Source of the DNA: Hydractinia symbiolongicarpus
Taxonomy: Eukaryota; Cnidaria; Hydrozoa; Anthoathecata; Hydractiniidae
Reading direction: 5' to 3'
DNA: 60,000 bases
NCBI RefSeq assembly: GCF_029227915.1
Contig: NC_079879.1
Coordinates: forward strand, 33,610,501-33,670,500
Positions 45,731 to 55,268 of this stretch are shown here, one piece after another (positions within the stretch are counted from its first letter, which is position 1; each line of letters opens with the position of its first letter). Made by a program: the position numbers and the translations under genes. Under the pieces are notes generated by a model, which ran no database searches, was not told where the DNA came from, and saw only the letters and a list, made by a program, of their open reading frames with translations.

Positions 45731-47948
45731 GTAAGTAAGTAAGTTATATTTGCCATCATTATAAAATCGTTAAAAATATTTACAGAGAAAAAGAAATTGA
45801 AAACAAATAAATAAAATAATAAACTATATATAATATTAAAATGTATCATAAAAAATATAAAATAAAATTAAATGCAATTTTCCTGAGTGTTGATATGTTT
45901 GATGGCTGGATAACACAAAACAAGCCAAGGTGAGATTTCCATTGTGGTCCATTTCTACCCTTATAGAAAAAAAGATAAGCAAAACGAAAACGAAAGGATT
46001 ATCAAAAGATCATATGAATTTAATTCACAAAATCATCTGAGTCCCTTCTCGTTATAACATCAAAATAGTGCTTTTTTAGGTTGTGTTTAAAACTGTTTGT
46101 AGTACTAGATCTTTTAAGACCCTCAGGAAGAGTATTCCATAAGGAGGGTCCAAGGTAGGAAAGACACTGTTGACCTTGGGATGTTTTTACACAAGATTGT
46201 TCAAGCCTCTGGAATGATGAACGAGTCGAAGCTCTTCTATGACTTGATGGAATAAATACATCAGACATGTACAGAGGACATTTTTTCTGAAAAAATTTAT
46301 ATGCATGATTGTTTACGCATACTTTAAACCTTTCGCCAACTGGTAGCCAATTTATTTCCTTAAAATCCGTAGCACCTACATGTGATCTGCTACTTTTTTG
46401 TAAACAGAAGCGAACACATTTGTTTTGAGCAACCTGGAGCTTCTTTTTTAAAACTTTTGTCAGGTTTGGATACCACACAGTACTGGCATAGTCGAAATGT
46501 GGTTGAATTAAAGAGTTACAAAGAAGTCGTCGCAGATCCTTGTTCAAAAATGAGCTTTGACGATAAAGAAATTTTGTTAATCACATGTAAGGCCATTGAC
46601 TCACCAGACAGCGATTGGTCAAAGATGCAACCAAGATATTCAACTTTCGTATGCTGCTTGATTTTTACTCCATTGTAGGAAATATTAAGTTTTTCTGCTT
46701 TCTTAATTTTTCCCCTGGAGGCAAAAAGAATAGACTTAGTTTTATCTTCACCAAAGTGTATGCTGAGTTTGTTGTCCACAAACCAATCACATAAATTACT
46801 GAAGTCTGTATTAAGAGCATTTTCCATCTCAGTTATGTCTTTGTGTTGAAATAAGAGACATGAATCATCTGCGTAGAGAAAAAGATCACATTGTACTAAA
46901 GCTTGTGGCATATCGTTTACATAAAGTAAGAACACAAGTGGACCCAAGATAGAACCTTGGGGAACACCACATTCCAGTTTACCTGGATTAGATGATAAGT
47001 TATCTATTGACACACAAAATGTTCTGTTTGCAAGGTAAGACCTGAACCAAAGAATTACTTCATTTGAAAATCCAAGAGTTCCTAATTTTTCCAAAAGTAT
47101 GGAGTGGTTGATGGTATCGAAAGCTTTTTGTAGGTCAATGAGGATCATACCAGCAAGCCTGCATCAAAACCTTTTGAAATTTTGTCATGTATATATGATA
47201 GACAAAAATCTGTTGAATGACAGCTTCTAAAGCCAGACTGAAATTTAAATAATATATTGTTTTCGTCTAAGAAAGCTTGTGTTTGGTTATGGACCACTCT
47301 TTCAATAATTTTAGAAAAAAGAGGAAGCAAAGATATAGGGCGGTAATTCTTTGGATCAGTTCTTGATCCCTTCTTATATAGTGGCTTAAGTTTAGCTATC
47401 TTACATTCACTAGGGAAAGATGACAGTGAGATAGAAAGATTACATAATTGAGTTATTGGTCTGCAGAGAACATCAGCACCATCCTTAAAGAAAATTCATC
47501 TGCTAGACCAGAGAAAAAGTTCTTAAATATCTCTAGTTTTGATTTTGTATCAAAATGTAAGGCATCCTCATCCTTTAGACAGTAGTTCGGATCTGACTTC
47601 TTTGAGTCTTCCATAGTTCCTTAGGCTTGCCTGTGTTTTCTGTTATTTTGTTTTTATAGTATTCTTTTTTCTTTTTATTGATCAAATTTTGCACATTACT
47701 TTTTGCTTCATTCCAGAGGTCAGAATCAATTTTTAATTTTGACTTCTTAAACTTTTTAAAAAGTTTATCTCTAGTAGCAATCTTGTCTGCAATCTCACCA
47801 TCAAACCATTCCTGGGAGTTGCATTTAATTCTGGCCTCTTTAGTAGGTGCTATAGTATCTATTACTGACATTAGTTTTGTCAAAAAATCAGAGTAGGCCA
47901 GATCAATGTCCGTGAACTCATTATAATTTGGAAAGTTTGTATCCCTTA

Positions 47949-49186
47949 GGGGTCATCTACAAAATTCGTAGCAATTCGTATCAAAAAAATTTGTATATGC
48001 TATACGAATTTTCTTTTGCCATACAGTAATTAAATACGTATGAAATTTTTCTAAATTCGTATAAAATTCGTATGAGTTTTAAATTAAATTTGTATGAGTT
48101 TTAAATTAAATTCGTAGGAGTTTTAAATTAAATTCGTATGAGTTTAAAAAAATTCGTATGAGTTTTAAATTAAATTCGTATAAGTTTTAAATTAAATTCG
48201 TATGAGTTAAATTCGTACGAGTTTAACAAAAAATTCGTATGAGATTTTAATTAGATGCGTATGGTTTTAAAAAAAAGAAAATCGTTTGACATTGTATTAA
48301 ATTCGTATATGAGTTTCAAAATAAAATATTTTTTAGATCGCATTTTAAAAGTTTAAAAACGAAAAACGGCGATAGAAATGTTTTTTTAGATCGCATTTTT
48401 AAAAGTTGAAAAACGAAAAACGGCGATAGAAATGTTTTTTTAGATCGCATTTTTAAAAGTTGAAAAACGAAAAATGGCGATAGAAATGTTTTTTTAGATC
48501 GCATGTTTAAAGTTGAAAAACGAAAAACAGCGATAGAAATGTTTTTTTAGATCGCATGTTAAAAGTTGAAAAACGAAAAACGGCGATAGAAATGTTTTTT
48601 TTTAGATCGCATTTTTAAAAGTTGAAAAACGAAAAACGGCGATAGAAATGTTTTTTTAGATCGCATTTTTAAAAGTTGAAAAACGAAAAACGGCGATAGA
48701 AATGTTTTTTTAGATCGCATTTTTAAAAGTTGAAAAACGAAAAACGGCAATAGAAATGTTTTTTTAGAATGCATTTTAAAAAGTTTAAAAACGAAAAACG
48801 GCGATAGAAATGTTTTTTTAGATCGCATTTTAAAAAGTTTAAAAACGAAAAACGGCGATAGAAATGTTTTTTTAGATCGCATGTTAAAAGTTTAAAAACG
48901 AAATATAATTCGTATGAAAATTCGTATAAAAGAGAATATAATTCGAATGACAATTCGTATGAAAGAGAATATAATTTGTATGAAAATTCGTATGAAAATC
49001 GTATAAAAGAGAATATAATTCGTATGACAATTCGTATGAAAATCATATAAAATTCGTATTAGATTTTTTAAAAATCGTATAACTATTTAACACTATACGA
49101 ATTGTATACGATTTTTATACGAATTAAAAGCAATTAAATTCGTATATATTCGTATAAAATATCATACGAAATTTGTAGACGACCCC
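47949..49186. mobile_element. Harbinger-type non-autonomous element (1238 bp, TTA duplication) inserted in the LINE
   Basis: The ends are inverted repeats: GGGGTCATCTACAAAATTCG on the left and its complement (one or two changes) on the right. TTA flanks both sides (47946-47948 and 49187-49189). Deleting the element plus one TTA gives a continuous LINE ORF2 frame, so the limits are certain. TTA/TWA duplications and GGG-starting ends are typical of PIF/Harbinger. Both subterminal regions are packed with ATTCGTATGA-type motifs. The core is the 54-bp minisatellite at 48329-48903. No transposase is present. Confidence 0.85.
48329..48903 (+). repeat. Minisatellite, locus B (about 11 copies of a 52-54 bp monomer)
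   Basis: Each unit reads TTTTTTTAGATCGCATTTTT / AAAAGTTGAAAAACGAAAAA / CGGCGATAGAAATG with few changes. The units form a continuous array in the middle of the Harbinger-type element. On the minus strand each 54-bp unit encodes an 18-residue peptide, which explains two repetitive open frames there. Those frames are not evidence of a gene. Confidence 0.9.
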
Positions 49187-50734
49187 TTAGGAGACCCTGA
49201 TACTGTTCCTTTGTGTAGTTTTTAAAAGATCGAAATTTGATATGTTTGTGGGTATTAAACTTGACTTTTTTGACTTTTCTGGTGCAGAAAATCATTTGGT
49301 GATCTGATAGTCCAACATTTAAAACTCCACTTTGAGAAACTTTACCAACACAATTTGTTAAAAAGTGGTCAATAACTGTTGCAGTAGCACAAGTTACCCT
49401 TGTAGGCTCAACAATCAATTGTTTAAGGCCATAAAGCGAATAAAATTCTACATATTGCTTTTGCAATCCAGAGACATGATCACTCTTAAGTGCTGTCTTA
49501 TTCATTTTAAAAATACTTCTACCATTACAAAGAGTATTGATATTAAAGTCTCCCAAGAGATAGAATTCTTTCTCATCAAAATCTAATGTAGTAAATTCAT
49601 CTGAAATATTATTGACAAAATTATTTTTGATCTGGTGGTCTGTAAAACACTCCAACAGTGAAAGGCTTTGTTTTAGGAAATAAAACATCAAACATGACAC
49701 ATTCCAAATTTTCTGAAAGTCGCTTATGAGAATTGTAACAAATATCATTTCTAATAAAGCAAGCAACACCTCCTCCATGCCTGTTTCTGTCACATCTAAG
49801 GAGGTTATAGCCTTCAATAGATACCTCAGAATCTGTTACAGTATTATCTAGTTTAGATTCTGTTATACCAATAATAGCTATTTTAGTTGAGACCGCTATT
49901 GCCCTAAGTTCATCAATTTTAGGTAAAAGCGAATTAATGTTGACATGAGCCATATGAAACCCTCGCTTCTTGAACACGTTCCAGTCCTCATTCACAGTTG
50001 TCATATCCACAGGAGGGCCAGGGTTTAGACTTATGTCACTAGAAAGAAGAATCAATGAACAAAGATAGTTTGTCTGGTTTTTCCTGCTTAAAACAAGAAA
50101 AGACAACATATAGTACTTGATGTTAGTTTCTAAGTTCTTATTAGTAATTTCGTTACAAAGAGCTACAGATTCAGGCACGAAGAAAGATGATTTGTTACAA
50201 CGCTCAAGTTTGGAGTATTTACAAACTTCATTGTGATAACTATGTACAACAAGTGTAACTATGGCAATTTGAAAGAAACAACCAGCTGATGCAAGCAATA
50301 AGTTTCTCTTTCTACAGCTTATAACTTTAAGAAAGTTAACTATGATGAAAACGAAAAATATAAAAATATTTTCAGGAATGTAGATGTTTGTATAGTTATT
50401 GGCCAGTTCTTCCTGCAGGTTAATACTGTTTTTTTCTCCTTTCAAACCGTCAAAGGTTTGATTATAAATATAAAAAGGTGAGAATAATAATTTATGAACA
50501 GGTAAAATTGTCTTACTATTTAATATAGTGCTATTTACAAATTCAGGCTTAATATTTTCAAAAATTGAAATTGAACAGTTAATAAAAAACAAACAGAAAA
50601 TTATGTTAAAAAATAAATGAAAATTAAAAATTTTGGTTTGCGTTTTCCTTTTACCTTGTGTTAATTTATCACGAAACAAGTTGTTAAGTTCCGTATTACT
50701 TGTCGTTGTTGGTACCTTTTTACGAGTAGGTTCA

Positions 50735-51583
50735 CTAGTTTTTCGTTTCACAGTTTTTAGTTACTTTTACTGTTTTTTCGCGTTTCTTTTTCAGCCTTTT
50801 TTCGTATCTAATAGGAATTTCAGTTTGTGCACTTACTGGAGGTTGATGAACATAATCACATTCATGAAATATAAATGGTATTTTGGTTGTATTGTTCATC
50901 TTTTTACAGTTATGTTCACTAGTGCAAACATTTATCCTACTAGTGTTTATCTTGATGGCCGAAGTAATAGATAAGGCCAACTTTTCATTACCTTTCTTGA
51001 CTAGATGTAAGCAATCCCCATAGTACAGAGACATATTTAGAGTATTGTCTCTACATACCCAATCCGTTTCTGGCATTAAAAACTCAAGGTTTTTCTTTGT
51101 ACAAATTTTACTCAAAGAACAGTTGACATCATCTATTTTTCTCCATAAGTTAGAAATATGGAAATCACGAGGTAGAATTCCACACACAATAATCCTCAAG
51201 TTTGCTTTTTTCTTACGAAGCGTGATACCTATAGATGTTACACCATCCGCAATGTCTTTAGGTACACTGTTATGTAGGTTGTTGGTACCACAAAGAATGA
51301 CTACAGTCTTACAGGATGATGGAAGGTTGATATTTAAAGCTCGCCATAATACATTTTCTACCTTGTCCCCACCAATACCAAGGTTGGTGGTATTGAGTGG
51401 TGTGAAGTAGTTGTCCCATACAGCATTGTACCTTGACAAATTAGACACAAGGGAGTCACCAATTAAAATTACTTCGGGTTTACGACTCTTCAAAATTTCA
51501 TTCAGCTTTACGTGAGTTTTATACCAGGTTGGTCTATTTTCTCGTCGAGCTGGTATTTCACATTTAGATTTGAAAGCAGACAT
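50735..51583 (-). CDS. LINE ORF1: SGNH/GDSL hydrolase-like protein
   Basis: An intact 282-codon frame. Four SGNH blocks are visible. Block I is VILIGDSLVSNL (nucleophile Ser in GDS), block II is GIGGDKVENVLWRA (oxyanion Gly), and block III is VVILCGTNNLHN (Asn). Block V is DCLHLVKKG (Asp-His). All residues of the catalytic tetrad appear present. The C-terminus is basic (KKKREKTVKVTKN). Esterase-type ORF1 proteins are known in CR1-clade LINEs, where they are thought to act in RNA or membrane association. The ORF ends in a TAG that overlaps the start of the ORF2 frame by about 17 bp. Confidence 0.8.
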   Translation of the reverse strand: MSAFKSKCEIPARRENRPTWYKTHVKLNEILKSRKPEVILIGDSLVSNLSRYNAVWDNYFTPLNTTNLGIGGDKVENVLWRALNINLPSSCKTVVILCGTNNLHNSVPKDIADGVTSIGITLRKKKANLRIIVCGILPRDFHISNLWRKIDDVNCSLSKICTKKNLEFLMPETDWVCRDNTLNMSLYYGDCLHLVKKGNEKLALSITSAIKINTSRINVCTSEHNCKKMNNTTKIPFIFHECDYVHQPPVSAQTEIPIRYEKRLKKKREKTVKVTKNCETKN

Positions 51584-51600
51584 AGTTTAAGGACAAAGCT

Positions 51601-52100
51601 CACCAATTCAACTCTAACCAAAACTTCACAGCAAATGTTAATAAGCTGGTAGGGCTGATTACCGGTTACAGCCTTTCCGGTTATAATTTCTCACTTTCAC
51701 AGCAAGTGTTAAACTGGTAGGGCTGGTTTACCGGATTGGTACAGCCTTCAACGTGCTGTCTTATATACCTTTTGACTCTCTTTGTTAGTTATACTTTTCC
51801 CTTACACTCAGGGACCTTACACTCAGGGACCTTAAATTCAGGGACCTAGAAATAGTGTGAGTTTTTTTATCTGTCGCGCCTATTGGCATGTGTACACTAT
51901 AGGCATGTGTAACTTTTGCATATTCTCGGATCCAGGTTTACATGCTTGAAACCTTTTAATCCTATTCAAATAAATTACTTGTTGGTAAACTAAGAATTGT
52001 AAAAAATAGAAACCGACTCAACAAGAAGTATTGTGTGGCAATTGTGAGTTAAAAACATAGTTAATTATCATATTAATTAGTTAATCCCAATAAATCTTGT
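51601..52100. other. Presumed LINE 5' flank with short duplications
   Basis: Two diverged copies of a TCACAGCAARTGTTAA..CTGGTAGGGCTG..ACCGG unit lie at about 51626-51745. Three copies of TTACACTCAGGGACC-like repeats lie at about 51803-51850. Such 5' direct repeats could be part of the LINE promoter/5' UTR, but this cannot be shown from one copy. Confidence 0.4.
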
Positions 52101-52104
52101 GCAA

Positions 52105-52180
52105 TTGGTACCTCAGTTGTTAGAGCGCTTTCTCACCACGTGTCCCTGTCTGGAGAAGTCGTGTGTTCGATCATCATCAT
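52105..52180 (+). repeat. tRNA-like SINE head or tRNA pseudogene
   Basis: GGTACCTCAGTTGTTAGAGCG resembles a tRNA D-arm/A box, and about 45 bp later GTGTTCGATCATC resembles a B box. The T-arm stem and acceptor pairing are not intact and a short ATC run follows, so this is more likely a retroposon head than a functional tRNA. Confidence 0.4.
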
Positions 52181-52542
52181 CACAAAGATAGCTACAAAAA
52201 GGCTGCTGTTTAGTTGAGTAAAGATTTCAAATATATCTGTACTTCTAAAAACCCCCTCTGTGATCTCTCCTGAAAACAATCAACAAGATATACTTGTCGA
52301 AATTAGTGAGATCAACATACACGCAACACGTGCCTTTTCTTCTCAGTATGCCTACAATGTTGTTTGGTATTTTGAAACATAGCAAAAATACTGCTTTAAA
52401 ATTTCGAGCAAATTCGACATAATGTTAGGTAAATTAAGAGCTAGATATCTAGTATGCCTGGTGCTAAATCAACTTTATTAAAAGCTACGGACAGGAATAA
52501 TTTTGCGGGAATTAGGGGCTTGAAGTATGCAGGTATGCAGTA

Positions 52543-52893
52543 GATAGATAGATAGATGTGCATATTTTACATGGCTAGCCTCACAAATATCGAGGGATAT
52601 ACCCTGTCTATTATTTCCAGGAGGGGCCATGGCGTAGATGGAGAATCCTAGAGTATTTAATGCTCATTTTGAGCTACGCAGACCCAATTAGAGCCCGCGC
52701 TCTACTAGACAACTCCCGGCAACATCCAACGGCTCACACAGTGTGCCATCTTCCCAATTTCCCTCACATGGCTTGGGTTAACCCGGGGCTATGGTAACAT
52801 TCACTCGCCCATGTTGAATCGCCGTCAAGAGGAATCGAACCCCGGTCTCCCGAATAGAGTACGAGAGCTATAACCACTAATCTACGGCGCCAC
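52543..52893 (-). repeat. tRNA-derived SINE, copy 2
   Basis: On the minus strand it starts GTGGCGCCGTAGATTAGTGG (A box) and has a GGGGTTCGATTCC B box. A conserved GC-rich body of about 230 bp follows, ending in an ATCTATCTATC tail. It is nearly identical to copy 3 at 54471-54831. Confidence 0.8.
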
Positions 52894-53256
52894 GAAGTAA
52901 TGAATTGTATTTGAAATTTATTAGTTATCATTATGTGCCAACCCTCCTATTTTTTTGACAAAACTTCCTTCTTACTCCCTTTGAGAAACGCGTCTATCCC
53001 TTTCATGTAAAAAATTTAAAATCAGTGACTAAAAGGTTATTACCAGATGGCTCCTTATAGCTAGCTAAGTAACTAGCAAGAGAGCTAAACTTTTACTCTC
53101 AAGTAGGCTGTCGTAGCAACATCTAATCTGTAGCTACTCATCTATCACCTCATGAATCATGAGGATCCTTTGCGTTTGCTTTAGCAACAATAACAATGAC
53201 GAGTTGAAGAAAGAAAATTGTTTTTTCTATTATTCTAACTGCTGATGAAACTACAC

Positions 53257-53742
53257 GAGGATGCCGATGAGCCGTATATGCCGTAAAAGTGCGGGCGTTT
53301 TCGGGCGAGTTCAGCGTTTTAAAAAAAATCAGGTATTTGCCCGAAAAAACCTGCATAGTCCCAAAAAATGCCCCCCAAAAAAGATTCACCATAAATGACT
53401 CTCAAAGATTTATTTAAAAAAGTATAAAAATTAAAATGAACTAACTATATGGTAGCTAAGTTCTTAAAAGAACTGTTTTTTATGGTTTTTGATAAGATTT
53501 ACTTCATAAATAACTTATATATAAACTTTATTATATACCTCCTTTTTCTTCAAGCGCGTTCTTTCAACTGTCATCCGCCATGTTTATGTTACAAGTTGTT
53601 GCATTTCGGAAATGTTCCGGGCGAGCGCAAGCGTATTCCGGAAGGTGCGGGTGGTTTCGGCGGACAACCATCAATTTAATTCGAAAAGTCGCCCTGAACT
53701 CGCCCTTATATATGCGGGTGTTTGTGACTTATCGGCACCCTC
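53257..53742. mobile_element. Short TIR element (about 486 bp)
   Basis: The left end GAGGATGCCGATGAG...GCGGGCG..GGGCGAGTTCAG and the reverse complement of the right end (GAGGGTGCCGATAAG..GGGCGAGTTCAG) match over about 50 bp with gaps. The interior is AT-rich. An open frame at 53449-53679 runs through the element and has no protein-like features. A target duplication is not clear. Confidence 0.5.
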
Positions 53743-54470
53743 TTGGGATTACCTAAAACCATAGCTTTGGCCACACTACTACAAGGATTTTTGGATTACT
53801 GCACATAAGTTAGTTCAATAGTAAATGGATTGTCAACACACGATATAGGGAATAACACACTGACCTCTGTGAATAAATATGCTAGTAAGCTACTTGCTGC
53901 TTCTCCAATAAGTTCAATTTGCTTCCTGGTTTTGGCAAGTGTCTTTGGTACATGTGGTGAGAAATTATAGATAAAAAGCATTTGGCTAGCTAGCTGCCTA
54001 GCTACTGCTTTATATCATTAAAAGCAAGTATATGTATATATAAACGGAATTTTCACGCTGGAATTCCTGCAACCTCGCTTCTTGTAGTACTAACATACTA
54101 TATAACACAATTTTAATACTTTTTAAGAAAAGAATTAGTGTTTACCTTGCACTTAGTATTGTAGTGCCCTGTTATTGTTTATTTGGAGGATTAAACATTG
54201 CCAGAAAGTTAATTACCTAATTTGTACCCTATGGCTACAAGATTTTAATTTTGGAATATCAGGTGGTAAATAGGCAAACTATTTAGCTATAGCAATATTA
54301 ACAATAGGAAGAAAACAAATAAAAACGTGATTATTCAATTCAATTCAATTTATTTATTTGCCATAGAAAAGTTGAAATTACAGTAGGTATAATACATATA
54401 AATAGTTACACATAGTTATATTCAATGGCTGGGGACCAACACCATAGCGAAGCTAATAGTAACGTGAAGA

Positions 54471-54831
54471 TAGATAGATAGATAGATAGATAGATGTGCA
54501 TATTTTACATGGCTAGCCTCACAAATATCGAGGGATATACCCTGTCTATTATTTCCAGGAGGGGCCATGGCGTAGATGGAGAGTCCTAGAGTATTTAATG
54601 CTCATTTTGAGCTACGCAGACCCAATTAGAGCCCATGCTCTACTAGACAACTCCCGGCAACATCCAACGGCCCACACAGTGTGCCATCTTCCCAATTTCC
54701 CTCACATGGCTTGGGTTAACCCAGGACTATGGTAACATTCACTCGCCCATGTTGAATCGCCGTCAAGAGGAATCGAACCCCGGTCTCCCGCACAGAGTAC
54801 AAGAGCTATAACCACTAATCTACGGCGCCAC
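54471..54831 (-). repeat. tRNA-derived SINE, copy 3
   Basis: Same family and orientation as copies 1 and 2, ending (in SINE sense) in a longer (TATC)n tail at 54471-54495. The A-box-like TAGATTAGTGG and B-box GGTTCGATTCC are intact, so the internal Pol III promoter may still work. Confidence 0.8.
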
Positions 54832-54917
54832 AAAAGGCTACCAAATGGGGGAGTAAAGAGGGTAAAGTGTATAGGGAGAGAAAATACTATTCCATTTTCC
54901 CCAACAAACCAAAGAGT

Positions 54918-54942
54918 AATAATAATAATAATAATAATAATA
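54918..54942. repeat. (AAT)n microsatellite
   Basis: About eight AAT units in a row between the SINE and the next gene. The intergenic stretch 54832-55268 is otherwise featureless apart from being the presumed promoter/5' UTR region of the gene starting at 55269. Confidence 0.85.
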
Positions 54943-55268
54943 GGACAAAGAAAATTGCAAATATTACACAAAGATGCAGGACAGTTTATGGTAAAAGAAC
55001 AACATTGCTCTTAATAATGACAAATGTGCGTTCAGATCTGTTTTAATTAAAATAGGAGGTAGTAAGATTTTTCAAGGCAAACCATCCACCCCAGGACACC
55101 ATTTTGCATGGAATAAATGACTTGTTCACAAATTTTCTCTGGCTAGGAAATTTCTGGTATATTTTGAAATGATAAAATCTTTTTGTCTGTTTATATGTTT
55201 TCATGCTTTTCATAGAAATAACTTAAACTATTCTTTTAGTTGAATGACAATGTAAAGAATTATACATA

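Larger units (their letters stand above)
46020..50751 (-). pseudogene. LINE ORF2: hydrophobic leader, 2A-like motif, APE endonuclease, reverse transcriptase (broken)
   Basis: The frame opens at 50751 without an ATG. Its first ~220 residues contain three hydrophobic stretches (FNFHLFFNIIFCLFF, FIFFVFIIVNFLKV, CFFQIAIVTLVV) and end in DISLNPGP, a 2A-like motif. The APE endonuclease follows: HVNINSLLPKIDEL, GITESKLD, RHGGGVACFIRNDI, then after a frameshift LLGDFNIN and GLSDHQMIF. RT blocks include PLYKKGSRTDPKNYRPISLL, LIDLQKAFDTINH, GVPQGSILGPLVFLLYVND and LYADDSC (YADD). The C-terminal region contains LRRLLCNSLIQPHFDYASTVW and ends at 46020. The frame breaks make this copy inactive. Confidence 0.85.
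45735..51600 (-). mobile_element. CR1/L2-type LINE retrotransposon, nearly full length, inactivated
   Basis: On the minus strand this runs from an SGNH-type ORF1 (51583..50735) through an APE endonuclease and reverse transcriptase (50751..46020) to a 3' UTR with GGACCACAATGGAAATC. It ends in short ACTT repeats at about 45735. ORF1 with an esterase-like fold, an APE endonuclease and a microsatellite-like 3' tail indicate the CR1/L2/Rex1 group. It has at least four frame breaks: about 49.62, 47.61, 47.15 and 46.53 kb. A Harbinger-type insertion also splits it. Upstream sequence to about 51850, with a TTACACTCAGGGACC triplication, may be its 5' UTR. Confidence 0.85.

Noticed and set aside
46382-46678. 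98-codon plus-strand ORF
   Set aside because: It is antisense to the LINE reverse-transcriptase region, which has clear family motifs.
48329-48903. CRISPR-like array
   Set aside because: The units are directly adjacent monomers without variable spacers, and the genome is that of an animal.
48316-49046. Repetitive minus-strand open frames (62 and 107 codons) with 18-residue repeats
   Set aside because: They are translations of the 54-bp minisatellite inside a transposon; the unit length is a multiple of three, so no stop arises. There is no ATG context, splice or homology support.
52105-52180. Functional tRNA gene
   Set aside because: A- and B-box-like strings are present, but the acceptor and T stems do not pair and there is no anticodon loop I can place. 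A SINE head or pseudogene is more likely.
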